Made by a program: the position numbers and the translations under genes. A stretch of 64,000 nucleotides of DNA from assembly GCF_965243865.1 (NCBI RefSeq), contig NZ_OZ251603.1, positions 3,968,001-4,032,000 on the forward strand. Reading direction: 5' to 3'. Below the pieces are notes generated by a model. The model made no database searches, was not told the DNA's origin, and saw nothing but the letters and a program-made list of their open reading frames with translations. Source of the stretch: Hyphomicrobium_A sp965243865 (lineage in GTDB: Bacteria > Pseudomonadota > Alphaproteobacteria > Rhizobiales > Hyphomicrobiaceae). Below are positions 25,701-34,526 of the stretch, in pieces. The first letter of the stretch is position 1, and the number at the start of each line of letters is the position of its first letter.

Positions 25701-26276
25701 CATTCTCTCCACGCTACTTGGTGGCAAAACATGGGGTGTCGCTCAGCTGCGACGAAGATCCGGCTGGCGGCGAAAGACCGCTTTTTCGGAGCAGATCTCC
25801 GGGGAAACGGAGGGGGATCTGACGAATAGGCGCCCCAATTGTCAACTTTAGGGGCGCCAGGAACCGTTAACGGTTACCCCGCGCACAGTTACTCGAAGTA
25901 GTGATCAAGCTATTGCGAAAAACATCTGTGCCCAGGATGGAAGCACAGATGGCCGCCACGAGGCCAATATTTAATGTATCAGCAGAACATGACCTAGATC
26001 ATGAAAAAGATGTCAAAAAGCGATGTTAGAGATTGACCTGCAGGCATTGCATGGCTGCTGCATTGGCCATGCTAAGTGTACGTCGTGTGGTGTTGTTGAC
26101 TTTACTTGGAGCGAGTGCGAAGTCTGCGGTTGCGAAACGCAATAATTGCAGCGTTGCAAGTTACGGCAGCTCTTTGCCGAAGATCAAACCTCTCGGCGCT
26201 AAATCGTCCAAAGGTATAGATGTGCACAGCACCGACGTTCATTGCATAAAGAATACTGACCAGTGGGAGGTCGGCC
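25701..26276. other. Intergenic region upstream of mucR and ptrB
   Basis: About 575 bases between divergent genes. It is AT-rich by local standards in 25900-26030, including ATATTTAATG at about 25967. A palindrome CATGACCTAGATCATG lies near 25990. MucR/Ros proteins bind AT-rich sites and often repress their own gene, so this is where autoregulation would act. An 88-codon frame at 26033-26299 overlaps the mucR start and shows no coding character. The long leader suggests a long 5' untranslated region. Confidence 0.4.
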
Positions 26277-26684
26277 TTGGAAGAACCTACGCGGCCTGAG
26301 CTCGTTGAGCTGACTGCCAAGATTGTGTCAGCTTACGTGAGCAATAACTCTGTCGGAGCCAGCGATCTGCCTCATCTGATTAGCGAGACGCATGCCGCAT
26401 TGAGCCGCGCGAGCGGCGGAACGATCGCAATTGAACGCGAAGAACAGAAGCCGAAGGTGCCGGTGAAGAAATCGGTAATGCCCGATTACTTGATCTGCCT
26501 CGAGGACGGAAAGAAGTTCAAGTCCCTCAAGCGCCATCTGCGCACGCACTACAACCTGTCGCCGGAAGAGTACCGCGAGAAGTGGAGCTTGCCCCACGAC
26601 TATCCCATGGTGGCGCCCAATTACGCGCGGGCGCGGTCCGATCTTGCCAAGAAGATGGGTCTTGGAACGCGGCGCGAACGATAA
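26277..26684 (+). CDS. mucR: MucR/Ros family zinc-finger transcriptional regulator
   Basis: A 135-residue protein with the family's single atypical zinc finger in YLICLEDGKKFKSLKRHLRTHYNLSPEEYREKW. As usual in Ros/MucR proteins the first zinc ligand pair is Cys-x2-Asp-like and the second two His. The N-terminal helical part (PELVELTAKIVSAYVSNNSV) mediates oligomerisation. These are global silencers of AT-rich DNA, controlling exopolysaccharide, motility and cell-cycle genes in alphaproteobacteria. The start is a TTG at 26277, six bases after a very good GGGAGG site; no ATG fits the family's N-terminus. Confidence 0.93.
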   Translation: MEEPTRPELVELTAKIVSAYVSNNSVGASDLPHLISETHAALSRASGGTIAIEREEQKPKVPVKKSVMPDYLICLEDGKKFKSLKRHLRTHYNLSPEEYREKWSLPHDYPMVAPNYARARSDLAKKMGLGTRRER

Positions 26685-26712
26685 GCGCTCGTCAAGCCGC
26701 GAGCGTTAGCTC

Positions 26713-26997
26713 TCATCTCGCGGCGCGCGCTTTGTTCAGATAATCCTTCGTTTCGGCGCGATAGGCGTTCAGCAGCGCCGCATGGCGCGCAAGATCGTAC
26801 GCCCAATGTCCGGCGATCCCGCGCTGACGTTCCAGTCTCAGCGCCCTGCGCATCCGCGCAAGCAGCCGTGCATGCTCATCAAGCCCGCGCGGCTCCAACT
26901 CATGCGGCCACAGAGGCAACAGGCGCGGAAGATCCCGGGACCTGAGATATGAGCGTCGATTTTCAACTCGCGGGGAGGGGTGCAAAGCGGATGTCAT
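26713..26997 (-). CDS. Conserved hypothetical protein, Arg-rich
   Basis: A 94-residue protein. After about 20 residues comes RDLPRLLPLWPHEL, and then a dense helical part (LARMRRALRLERQRGIAGHWAYDLARHAALLNAYRAE). The same layout occurs, as I recall, in small proteins next to SufE or DnaA-like genes in Hyphomicrobiales. Its 15 or more arginines suggest nucleic acid or phospholipid contact, but no function is known. The ATG at 26997 is supported by the start of family-like sequence soon after. Convergent with mucR. Confidence 0.6.
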   Translation of the reverse strand: MTSALHPSPRVENRRSYLRSRDLPRLLPLWPHELEPRGLDEHARLLARMRRALRLERQRGIAGHWAYDLARHAALLNAYRAETKDYLNKARAAR

Positions 26998-27138
26998 GCA
27001 GAGGGTCCGGCTGACGCTAAGAAGCCAGCAACCTTTGCACCCCGCATCGACGCGTGGATTTCTTCTCAGAGCCCGCGAGTTATCCCCCTCGTTCACCCGC
27101 GATCTAGTTTGCTCATCGGTAAGTAGCGCTTCCACCGT

Positions 27139-27576
27139 ATGCTGCGCTTCGACAAAAGCCTCGCGCTCCTGACGGAACTTTCGATGACGCTGAACCTGTA
27201 CCAGCACCCCGCCTTCGCGCACGCCGCCCCCTACAACCCGGCAGGTCCGCGCACAGAAGCAAGCCTTCGTCGCGAGGCGATAGAGATCGCTGTCGCACAG
27301 GTTTTCGGCATCGCCGGGAGCGACTTGCGCCGCTCGACTCGCGGGCGCGCCAAAGTGGCCCTCGCGCGGCAGGTGGCGATGTACTTGGCGCATGTCGGCT
27401 GCGGCCTGTCGCTCACCCAGACGGGCCGGCTGTTCGAGCGAGACCGCACCACTGTCGCCCACGCTTGCGGCGTCATCGAGGATCGCCGGGACGATCCGAT
27501 CTTCGACCGCGTGCTCGATCTTCTCGAGTGGGCGGTTCCAGCGCTCGCCGAGCGTCCTCCTCCGCAACCTCAATAG
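27139..27576 (+). CDS. Free-standing DnaA domain IV (helix-turn-helix) protein
   Basis: A 145-residue protein whose C-terminal half is the DNA-binding domain of the replication initiator DnaA. ARQVAMYLAHVGCGLSLTQTGRLFERDRTTVAHACGVI has the DnaA signature pattern (here DRTTVAHAC for the usual DHTTVLHA). There is no ATPase domain and the first 50 residues have no motif. In Hyphomicrobiales such a gene commonly precedes a DUF6456 gene, as here (15-base gap). It may bind DnaA boxes and act as a regulator or competitor of DnaA; that is inference. A later in-frame ATG at 27187 is an alternative start. Confidence 0.85.
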   Translation: MLRFDKSLALLTELSMTLNLYQHPAFAHAAPYNPAGPRTEASLRREAIEIAVAQVFGIAGSDLRRSTRGRAKVALARQVAMYLAHVGCGLSLTQTGRLFERDRTTVAHACGVIEDRRDDPIFDRVLDLLEWAVPALAERPPPQPQ

Positions 27577-27591
27577 TCAGTCGAGACCATC

Positions 27592-28170
27592 ATGAAGCAT
27601 CGACGCTCCTCGCCGGGCGATGCGCCCGCGCGCGCACCCGCCAACCGCACGCAAGTCAACGCCGATGAAAGCCCCATCGCCTGGCTGCGCCGCCGCAAGG
27701 ACCGCAACGGCGACCCCATGATCTCGCAAACCCAGTTCGATGCTGGCGAGCGACTGCGCGCTGATTTCTGGTTCGCGCAGATGACGCCGCGCACGACGAT
27801 GAACTGGTCGTCGATGACGCCGTCGCAATCGGGCCGCCGCTATGGCGCCGCTCAGCGCACCGGCGCCGAGATGACCGACAACGCCGTGGCCGCTGCCGAG
27901 CGCGTGCGTCGCGCGCTCGCCGCGGTCGGGCCCGAGCTGTCGGGCGTTCTCATAGATGTATGCTGTCACTTGCGCGGCCTGGAGGAAGCCGAGCGCGCCG
28001 CCGGCTGGCCGCAGCGATCCGGAAAAATCGTCCTGCAACTGGCGCTGACCAGTCTTGCGCGCCACTACGGGCTGGAGCGCTCCGCCGCGCCCGCGAAGTC
28101 GGCAGTGGCCGTGCGCCATTGGGGCAGCGAAGACTACCGCCCTCTGTTTGATGTGCCCGAAGGAACCTAG
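27592..28170 (+). CDS. DUF6456 domain protein
   Basis: A 192-residue protein with the DUF6456 pattern: ESPIAWLRRRKDRNGDPMISQTQFDAGERLRADFWFAQMTPR, and then EMTDNAVAAAERVRRALAAVGPELSGVLIDVCCHLRGLEEAER. The domain is also found fused to helix-turn-helix parts, and here it follows a DnaA domain IV gene in one unit. Together they look like a two-part DNA-binding system of unknown role. Its last codon overlaps the end of the convergent sufE gene by four bases. Confidence 0.85.
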   Translation: MKHRRSSPGDAPARAPANRTQVNADESPIAWLRRRKDRNGDPMISQTQFDAGERLRADFWFAQMTPRTTMNWSSMTPSQSGRRYGAAQRTGAEMTDNAVAAAERVRRALAAVGPELSGVLIDVCCHLRGLEEAERAAGWPQRSGKIVLQLALTSLARHYGLERSAAPAKSAVAVRHWGSEDYRPLFDVPEGT

Positions 28171-28604
28171 TCCGCGCTGGCGTTCTGCGCGTTCATCGCC
28201 ATGGCATCCGCGCGCACGCGCGCGACCATCGAGGCAAGGCCGTTGGAGCGCTGCGGCGTCAGATGCTCCCTTAATCCGAACCTCGCGAAGATCGGATCGG
28301 GATCGAGAGTGATCGCCTCTTCCAGAGGGCGCCCCTCGTAGACGGCATGCAGGATCGCCACCAGCCCGCGCACGATGTGCGCATCGCTGTCCGCAACGAA
28401 CGTGAACACCCGCTTCCCGTCGACGGTCTTGCTGTCCGTGGCGAGCCAGACCTGACTGGCGCACCCGCGAACCTTGTTGGCGTCCGTGCGCAACTCCTCG
28501 GGCAATGGCGGAAGACTGCGCCCAAGCTCGATGAGGTAGCGATAGCGATCTTCCCAATCGTCGAGTACGGCGAAATCGGAAGTGATATCCGAAAGTGTCG
28601 GCAC
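28167..28604 (-). CDS. sufE: SufE family Fe-S cluster assembly sulphur acceptor
   Basis: A 145-residue protein. The sulphur-accepting cysteine is in VRGCASQVWL, and WEDRYRYLIELGRSLPPLPEELR at the N-terminus is typical of SufE. It takes persulphide sulphur from the cysteine desulphurase SufS. The GTG at 28604 is taken as start because homologues begin close to the DDWEDRY segment and AGGGG lies shortly upstream. The rest of the suf genes are not in the window. Confidence 0.92.
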   Translation of the reverse strand: MPTLSDITSDFAVLDDWEDRYRYLIELGRSLPPLPEELRTDANKVRGCASQVWLATDSKTVDGKRVFTFVADSDAHIVRGLVAILHAVYEGRPLEEAITLDPDPIFARFGLREHLTPQRSNGLASMVARVRADAMAMNAQNASAD

Positions 28605-28670
28605 GCAAGGCCCCTGACTAGAGTGTTTCGGTAGCCTACCCACAGAGGGTCTCCTATTGCAAATGCGAAA

Positions 28671-28695
28671 GGGCCGGCGCTGAGTGCACCGGCCC
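28671..28695 (-). terminator. Hairpin terminator after the DUF5330 gene
   Basis: On the reverse strand GGGCCGGTGC pairs with GCGCCGGCCC (one mismatch) around ACTCA, followed by TTTCGCATTT. It lies 28 bases after the stop of the leftward gene. Confidence 0.5.
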
Positions 28696-28723
28696 GCATA
28701 GCAAAGGACGGAATGTCGCTGCC

Positions 28724-29077
28724 TTAGATGCCGCTGCGGGCGCCGCGCCAGGCGGGCTCGAGATCATCGGGGCGCAATGTTCCGCGCGGCGTCATATCGA
28801 CGGTGGGCTCGATCAGCGAAAAGCCACCGCTCTGCTCCTTACCCGCGCTCTTCATCGCCAGTTCGTAGGCCATCGCCGCGCCGAACTTTGCCTTCTCGAC
28901 GAAGCCGTCCCAGACCACTGCGGCCTGATCGCACGTCGCCCCGTTGCGATCGCAGAATGTCGCAGTCCAATGCACAGCCGTGGCTGCCCGGTCATAGAGG
29001 GCCGCCTGCTGCTCACGGTCAGTCGGCAGAACTGCCACCACAACGGCGACAAGAATGCCAATTTTCAAGATGGACAT
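28724..29077 (-). CDS. DUF5330 family exported or membrane protein
   Basis: A 117-residue protein. A hydrophobic N-terminus (ILKIGILVAVVVAVLP) acts as signal anchor. The domain that follows (REQQAALYDRAATAVHWTATFCDRNGATCDQAAVVWDGFVEKAKFGAAMAYEL) contains the conserved Cys pair of DUF5330, probably a disulphide in the periplasm. The function is not known. The ATG at 29077 places the helix directly after the start; an in-frame GTG lies 11 codons upstream. Confidence 0.8.
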   Translation of the reverse strand: MSILKIGILVAVVVAVLPTDREQQAALYDRAATAVHWTATFCDRNGATCDQAAVVWDGFVEKAKFGAAMAYELAMKSAGKEQSGGFSLIEPTVDMTPRGTLRPDDLEPAWRGARSGI

Positions 29078-29326
29078 GTTGGTTTCTCCAACCTGTTCCC
29101 ATGTACTCACTGCCCCCTTGATAGCAGAGCGGTATCAACAAACTGCCTCATGCAATCGGAAAAATTGCGATCAATTGGAGGCAATTTTTACACATCCTCA
29201 CGCAGGCGAAGGCGCCCCGCCGCCCGCCGTTCGGCAACGTTCCGTCAACGTAAGTTAAGAGATCGTTTACACTCTTCTTCGCATAGTGGGCGATCATGGT
29301 AAGCAGCGCGTTGAGGGGTTTGGGTC

Positions 29327-30040
29327 ATGCTGCCGAAGCGAGTGACGGTTCCACTGCTCGCCTTCTTTCTGTTGAGCGTCGGGGTCGGGACGAACGTCTT
29401 CCTTCTTCAATCGTCCGGTCGTGGCGCCATGAGCGCCCGGGGCGTTGATGCAACTTCCTGGAACATTGCCGCCATTGAGGCAGCCGAATTCAGCGGCGAT
29501 ACCGGCTCAATCGGCGACAGCGCTGCCAGTGCGCACCCGGCCAATGGCCTCGACCTCTCGGCACTGGCTTTAGACGACGCCAAACCAGCCGCGGGCGAAA
29601 AGGCCGAGGTGACGCGCGCCATTCAGCGCGAGCTGCAGATCCGTGGGTACGAGACGGGCACTAGCGATGGCATCGTCGGACAGATGACGCGCGGCGCCAT
29701 CATGGCCTTCGAGCACGACCATGGCCTGCCCCTGACGGCCCAGCCGAGTGATGCACTGTTGAAGGCCATTGTTCTCGGCGAAGCGGGTAAGCCCGGGGCA
29801 CAGCGCGGCGCGCCAAAGACGGCCGAGGCACGCGATGTCGTGCGCGATGTGCAACGCCAGCTCGTCAAGCTCGGTTATAAGCCTGGAGCTCAGAACGGCA
29901 CGCTCAGCGCCCAGACGACCAAAGCAATCCGCGCATTCGAGGCCGATCAGGCGCTCCCCGAAAGCGGGCGCATTTCCGGGCCCCTGATTGCCCGCCTCGG
30001 CCGTCTGGCGGGCGAGGGGCGCGTCGCCGCCGCGCCTTGA
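29327..30040 (+). CDS. Exported protein with two peptidoglycan-binding domains
   Basis: A 237-residue protein: signal anchor at residues 6-28, a Ser/Ala/Asp-rich linker, and two PG_binding_1 domains. The first (about 98-142) has IQRELQIRGYETGTSDGIVGQMTRGAIMAFEHDHGL. The second (about 168-212) has VQRQLVKLGYKPGAQNGTLSAQTTKAIRAFEAD. There is no catalytic domain, so it probably tethers or regulates at the cell wall. Followed in the same direction by the DUF1491 gene. Confidence 0.87.
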   Translation: MLPKRVTVPLLAFFLLSVGVGTNVFLLQSSGRGAMSARGVDATSWNIAAIEAAEFSGDTGSIGDSAASAHPANGLDLSALALDDAKPAAGEKAEVTRAIQRELQIRGYETGTSDGIVGQMTRGAIMAFEHDHGLPLTAQPSDALLKAIVLGEAGKPGAQRGAPKTAEARDVVRDVQRQLVKLGYKPGAQNGTLSAQTTKAIRAFEADQALPESGRISGPLIARLGRLAGEGRVAAAP

Positions 30041-30100
30041 AGAAGCGCGCTTATCGAATAGCGGCTTGCCACGCCAGCGCCCATAACTAGAGTGCGCGCC

Positions 30101-30454
30101 ATGCGGCTGCGTACGGAATTCTGGGTCAAGGCCTACATTCGCCGATGCGCCGTCGAGGGCGCGTCGGCTGTCGTCGTGCGTCACGGCGACGATGACGCCG
30201 GCTCCATCTTCATCAAGATCGATCGTCTCGACGGCACATGCCTCCTGTTCGGCCCCGCCCCGGCGGGCCTCGAAGGTGCCGAAAGCGACCGCCAATGGAT
30301 GCCGTGCCTCAATCCGGCTGGCGCAGACTGCAGTGCCGCCGACGCGTTCTTGAGCCGCGAGGCGAATTTTGACTCCGATCTGTGGATCGTGGAGGTGGAG
30401 GACCGGCGCGGCCGCCACTTCCTGGATGACAGTCTGGTCACAGGTGTCAGCTAA
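30101..30454 (+). CDS. DUF1491 family protein
   Basis: A 117-residue protein starting MRLRTEFWVKAYIRRC, which is the typical start of this alphaproteobacterial family. It continues with GDDDAGSIFIKIDRLDG and a conserved C-terminus DSDLWIVEVEDRRGRHFLDD. There is no signal or membrane helix, so it is cytoplasmic. The function is unknown. An in-frame GTG three codons upstream (30092) is less likely. Confidence 0.87.
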   Translation: MRLRTEFWVKAYIRRCAVEGASAVVVRHGDDDAGSIFIKIDRLDGTCLLFGPAPAGLEGAESDRQWMPCLNPAGADCSAADAFLSREANFDSDLWIVEVEDRRGRHFLDDSLVTGVS

Positions 30455-30585
30455 CCGCTCTGCGCGCTTTAGGTTTTGGTAACGCGTGCCATCCCCAACT
30501 TGTACACTGTGATTCTCGTCACATCTGTCGTCACCCGTTGACGGCGGATGCGAATCACAGAGGCAGCCATGTTTGGGGGATGCAC

Positions 30586-30774
30586 ATGGCACAGATACTC
30601 AGCTTCCGTACCCCAGAGTTGCGCAGCAATCCGCCGAGCAGCCATCACCATGAGCGCTCAGCAGAAGTGATCGTTTTTCCCGGAGTTCGTTACCAGCACT
30701 GGGGCAGCGACGTTGCAGCAGTCCGTGACGATCAGGCCGCACATCGCGACGTGATCGAGCTGGCGGATCAGTAG
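30586..30774 (+). CDS. Small conserved protein with an FPGVRY motif
   Basis: A 62-residue protein (MAQILSFRTPELRS...). The centre SAEVIVFPGVRYQHW matches a short family that I recall from rhizobia, which keeps the (I/V)FPGVRY core. GGGGG stands six bases before this ATG; another in-frame ATG is two codons upstream. No function is known. Its size and extended-strand motif suggest a peptide that docks onto a partner. Confidence 0.6.
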   Translation: MAQILSFRTPELRSNPPSSHHHERSAEVIVFPGVRYQHWGSDVAAVRDDQAAHRDVIELADQ

Positions 30775-30802
30775 CCTCCGCTTACAGCGTATTTGGCGAA
30801 GA

Positions 30803-31381
30803 TCAGAAGGAGCGCGCTGTACAGTGGGCATCCTTCAGCACGGCCTCGACGTGCCGCTGATACGAGAAGCCCTTGTCCGGGCCGCGCACAACGATGATGC
30901 CCTTAGTCGCTGCAAGGATCGCCGGCTGCTGCGCATCGCGTGCGATGCCGCGCGCTTCGGGTGTCACTCCGAGGAAGGCCTCCTCTGACGGCACCAGCAC
31001 GAGCGAGATTGGCGTCGGCCGGGCAGCGACCGATGCGGCGCCGTAGATGTTGTCGCCTTGCGGTGTCATCACCGTAAGCGTCCAGCCGATATCTGGCGGC
31101 AGCGTCGAGGCAACGCTGACGGGGCCAGCCGACGTGTCGAACAGGCACATCGCATAGCGCGCATCTGGCGAGAGAAACGGCAGCGGCTCCGCGCCTGGCG
31201 AGGTCACGTTCAGCACCTGCATGCGGTTCGTCGGTAGAGCCGGTGCCAGCCGGCTATATGCGGAAGCCGCAGTAAGATGGGGCGCGGCCAGTGTCGCGCA
31301 GATATGCAGAATGCCGGCCGCCACAGGCACAGCGAGAAGAAGCTGCCAATTTACATTCTTGATGAGGTTCGAATACTTCAT
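30803..31381 (-). CDS. Hypothetical membrane protein paired with the DUF1214 gene
   Basis: A 192-residue protein with one N-terminal helix (about 12-33) and a soluble, beta-rich remainder that would lie in the periplasm. SPDARYAMCLFDTSAGPVSVASTLPPDIGWTLTV looks like a DUF1254-type beta domain. Its start overlaps the stop of the upstream gene by four bases (ATGA), so the two are co-translated. DUF1254 and DUF1214 parts are fused in larger proteins of other bacteria, which fits a two-subunit version here. The function is unknown. Confidence 0.7.
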   Translation of the reverse strand: MKYSNLIKNVNWQLLLAVPVAAGILHICATLAAPHLTAASAYSRLAPALPTNRMQVLNVTSPGAEPLPFLSPDARYAMCLFDTSAGPVSVASTLPPDIGWTLTVMTPQGDNIYGAASVAARPTPISLVLVPSEEAFLGVTPEARGIARDAQQPAILAATKGIIVVRGPDKGFSYQRHVEAVLKDAHCTARSF

Positions 31382-31983
31382 CGGCACTGCACCCGCCGGA
31401 TGACCGGCAGCTCCCTCGGCTCTGGAGTACCCTCGTTGAGCAGGGATCCACGCACGTCGAACGTCGTGTACATCAGCGCCAGTCGGCCGGCACCACCTGT
31501 CGGCAGCCAGTTGCCCGGATTGGCCTCGCGCGAGAGCGTAACGCCAAACGACCCATCGGGCCGCAGGGCGACGGACTGGCTCGTGTAAGTGTAACGCTGC
31601 GCAGGGTTCGCGATCAGGTCGCCGCGGTCGTTGAAGACGGTCAGGCTCCACCAGGTGGTGGAGGTGTCACGACCTTCGACCGCATAGTCGCAGGAAGAGT
31701 GCAGCCGGTTGCCCTCGCTGTCCTTGAAGGCGAGAAAGCTCAGCGCGATCTCGCTCGTAAGCTGCAGCGTGCCAAGGCGCGCAAAGTGCGCGCGCGTGTA
31801 GGGGTCGGCATCGATACGCCCCGCCGATGACCAGCCAACCCAGGGGCCGTGCTGCTCGGTGGTGAGGCGCGTTCCGACGTCGATCATGTACCAGCTCGAC
31901 GCCAGCCCGAGGATGAGCACCGCGCCGATGAAGGCCGCCCAGTCGCCCATGATCCCGATCAGGATCGACAGGCGCTTCTGCAT
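31378..31983 (-). CDS. DUF1214 domain membrane protein
   Basis: A 201-residue protein: an N-terminal hydrophobic segment (about 4-35, ILIGIMGDWAAFIGAVLILGLASSWYMI) and a periplasmic DUF1214-type domain. STTWWSLTVFNDRGDLIANPAQRYTYTSQSVALRPDGSFGVTLSR and PGNWLPTGGAGRLALMYTTFDVRGSLL are typical of it. A start at 32046 is also open but would overlap the upstream penicillin-binding protein gene; the ATG at 31983 sits just before the helix. It forms a pair with the next gene. The role is unknown. Confidence 0.78.
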   Translation of the reverse strand: MQKRLSILIGIMGDWAAFIGAVLILGLASSWYMIDVGTRLTTEQHGPWVGWSSAGRIDADPYTRAHFARLGTLQLTSEIALSFLAFKDSEGNRLHSSCDYAVEGRDTSTTWWSLTVFNDRGDLIANPAQRYTYTSQSVALRPDGSFGVTLSREANPGNWLPTGGAGRLALMYTTFDVRGSLLNEGTPEPRELPVIRRVQCR

Positions 31984-32017
31984 TCGGTGGAAGCCGACAT
32001 AGATCGGCGTGAGGGCG

Positions 32018-34300
32018 CTATGGGACAGCACGTGGAGATGTTCCATCTAGCGGTGGCTGCGCCACGCCGAGCGTCGTCCGCCGCGGCTCGTTCTGAGGAG
32101 CAACGCTGTCTGCGCGACGCCCGGGCGGGGCATTGGGTTGTGGCCCGTCGGGCGTGCTGCCAGTGCTGCTCGGCGTTGTCGGCTCGGCGATTCCGCCTGC
32201 CTTGCGCAAAGCCTGCGCCACCTTGCGCAACGCATCGCGCGTCTTGTCGGACATCAGGCTCGATGAGTTGCGCTGCGCCGTCGGCGCCGCCTCTCCTTCG
32301 GGGCGCAGGGCAGCGATGCGCTGCTGCTCCGCGACCTGGACGGGATGCGGCTCGACGCCGGGTATCGTCGGGATGTTCATGTCGGTGTGGATCACCGACA
32401 TTACCGAGCCGAACACAGGCGCCGCGAAATGGCCGCCCGTCGTACCCGACGCCATCGGCCGGTTGTCGTCGTTGCCGAGCCAAATGGCACCCACGTACTT
32501 GCCCGTGAAGCCGATGAACCAAACGTCTTTTGGGCCCGTCGAAGTGCCAGTCTTGCCGGCAACATTCGTGAACGGCAGGTTCGCCGGGCCACCGGTACCG
32601 CTGGTGACCACCTTGTTCATCATCCAGTTGATGCCCTCGGCCACCTTGCGCGACACCACCTGCGGTGCCTCCGGCTCGTCGCGGTCGCGGCTGTAGACGA
32701 GGTCGCCCTTTGAGCTGACGAGATCGAGGATGGCATACGGCTTCGCCAGTCGTCCGCCATTCGCATAAGTGGCAGCGCCGCCCGCGTGCTCCAGCGGGCT
32801 GATGCCGTAGTCGCCCAGAGACATCGAGCAGGTCTTTCGGATACCGCTGATCCCGAGGCGCTTCGTCATGTCGATGACCTTGTCGCGGCCGACCGCAAAC
32901 GACAGCTCCGCGGCCACGGTGTTGAGCGATTTGGCGAGCGCCATCCACAGCGGCATCCTTCCACCGCCTCCGTGGCTGCCTCCATAGTTCTGAGGGTGCC
33001 ACCGCCCGCACGAGCGCGACGCATCGCGCACCATTGTCGTCGGCGTGTACCCGTTCTCCAGTGCGGTGGCGTAGACGTAGATCTTGAACGATGAGCCGGG
33101 CTGCCGCCGCGCATGTGTGGCGCGGTTGAACTGGCTCTCGCCGTAGTCGGGACCGCCTGTCAGGGCGCGCACGGCACCGTCCGTTTCCAGCACCACGATG
33201 GCGCCGCTGGTGACGCGATTGCCGCGATACTTGCGCAGCGCCGACGCCAGCGCCTCGTCCGTCGCCTTCTGGATGTTGAGATCGACTGTGGTGCGCGCCG
33301 TGAGTACATACTGTCCCTTGCCGGCGGCAATGCGCTGCACTTCCTCGAACGCCCAGTCGAGGAACCAGTCGGGGCTCGACGGATTGCGGTTCTCGACAAT
33401 CTTCGCAGGATGTACGCGCGCCCAGTGTACCTGTCCCGCCGTATAGAATCCCGCCTCGACAAGATTGTTGAGCACCACGTTGGTACGTGCACGCGAAGCA
33501 GGCAGGTTGACGTGCGGCGCATACTTGGTCGGCGCCTTGAAGAGGCCCGCGAGCATCGCCGACTCGGCCAGATTGATCTGTCGCACCGACTTGCCGAAGT
33601 AGAACTGCGAGGCGGCTTCCGCGCCGAACGCGCCGCCGCCCATGTAGGCGCGATCGAAATACAGCTTCAGGATTTCCCGCTTGGAGAAGCGGCTTTCCAG
33701 CAGCAGTGCCAGGAACGCCTCTTTGATCTTGCGCTGCAGCGAGCGTTCCGAGGAAAGGAACAGGTTCTTCGCCACCTGCTGCGTAATAGATGAGCCGCCC
33801 TGCACCACGTCGCTCGCCTGCAGGTTGGTCACGAGCGCGCGCAACGTACCGAAGACGTCGATGCCCCAGTGCTCGAAGAAGCGCCGGTCCTCGGTCGCCA
33901 GCGTCGCCTTGATCAGCGAATCCGGAATCTCGTCCAGCGGCACGGCATCATTGTGCAGGATGCCTCGCTTGCCGATCTCGTTGCCGTTCTGGTCGAGGAA
34001 CTTCACCGCATACTGGCCGGTGAGGAACTTGCCCTCGTTGAACTCGTGGAACGCGGGGATCGCGAGCGCGAACATCACAACGAACCCGCCCATGCCCAAG
34101 GTGAGCCCTTCCGAGGCCGCCTCGTTCAGCAGCCGCCGCCAGCCCCTCAGCCGGAAGCGGGCAAAGAAGCTCGTACCGGCATCCCAGAAGTCGCAAAACT
34201 TCGCCCAAGTCTCCGCGACGGTGGAATCGATCTTTGAATCGAGGCCGAGCCAGTCGATGACCCGCTCACGGCGCCCGCGTCTGAAGAGCCAATCCTGCAC
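32018..34300 (-). CDS. Class A penicillin-binding protein (PBP1A-type transglycosylase/transpeptidase)
   Basis: A bifunctional cell-wall polymerase of about 760 residues. A cytoplasmic N-terminus is followed by one membrane helix (about 65-85). The glycosyltransferase domain carries the catalytic Glu in TEDRRFFEH (about 137) and GGSSITQQVAKNLFL. The transpeptidase domain has the serine in PGSSFK (about 403), SLN, and KTGTS. An extended C-terminal tail is rich in Pro/Gln/Ala. It builds and cross-links peptidoglycan in the periplasm. I chose the GTG at 34300 (AGGA six bases before); an ATG 19 codons further upstream is possible. Confidence 0.9.
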   Translation of the reverse strand: MQDWLFRRGRRERVIDWLGLDSKIDSTVAETWAKFCDFWDAGTSFFARFRLRGWRRLLNEAASEGLTLGMGGFVVMFALAIPAFHEFNEGKFLTGQYAVKFLDQNGNEIGKRGILHNDAVPLDEIPDSLIKATLATEDRRFFEHWGIDVFGTLRALVTNLQASDVVQGGSSITQQVAKNLFLSSERSLQRKIKEAFLALLLESRFSKREILKLYFDRAYMGGGAFGAEAASQFYFGKSVRQINLAESAMLAGLFKAPTKYAPHVNLPASRARTNVVLNNLVEAGFYTAGQVHWARVHPAKIVENRNPSSPDWFLDWAFEEVQRIAAGKGQYVLTARTTVDLNIQKATDEALASALRKYRGNRVTSGAIVVLETDGAVRALTGGPDYGESQFNRATHARRQPGSSFKIYVYATALENGYTPTTMVRDASRSCGRWHPQNYGGSHGGGGRMPLWMALAKSLNTVAAELSFAVGRDKVIDMTKRLGISGIRKTCSMSLGDYGISPLEHAGGAATYANGGRLAKPYAILDLVSSKGDLVYSRDRDEPEAPQVVSRKVAEGINWMMNKVVTSGTGGPANLPFTNVAGKTGTSTGPKDVWFIGFTGKYVGAIWLGNDDNRPMASGTTGGHFAAPVFGSVMSVIHTDMNIPTIPGVEPHPVQVAEQQRIAALRPEGEAAPTAQRNSSSLMSDKTRDALRKVAQALRKAGGIAEPTTPSSTGSTPDGPQPNAPPGRRADSVAPQNEPRRTTLGVAQPPLDGTSPRAVP

Positions 34301-34526
34301 GTCGGTCCTGTCCCGGGCTGGTGGGTCCGGGCTCGTTGTGGCGGCCCGGCAAGGCAATTTAGCTAGAATCCCGAATGCTTATACCTGCGCCGGGGTGGTG
34401 ATGTTAAGGCGGGAATGGCGGCTTCTGGGGATTTGCCCACCCACTCATTGGTGCAGAATTATCACATTGTGTAGCGACGCCCGGCGTCGCGCGACGAGTG
34501 CGGGCCTCGCAGCCGCGGCCGAGTGC

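Noticed and set aside
26033..26299. 88-codon frame before mucR
   Set aside because: No ribosome site of its own, overlaps the mucR start, and lies in the AT-rich leader where regulation by MucR is expected.
26998..27573. Reverse extension of the Arg-rich protein gene to 27573
   Set aside because: It would run antisense to the DnaA domain IV gene; the family-like part starts after the ATG at 26997.
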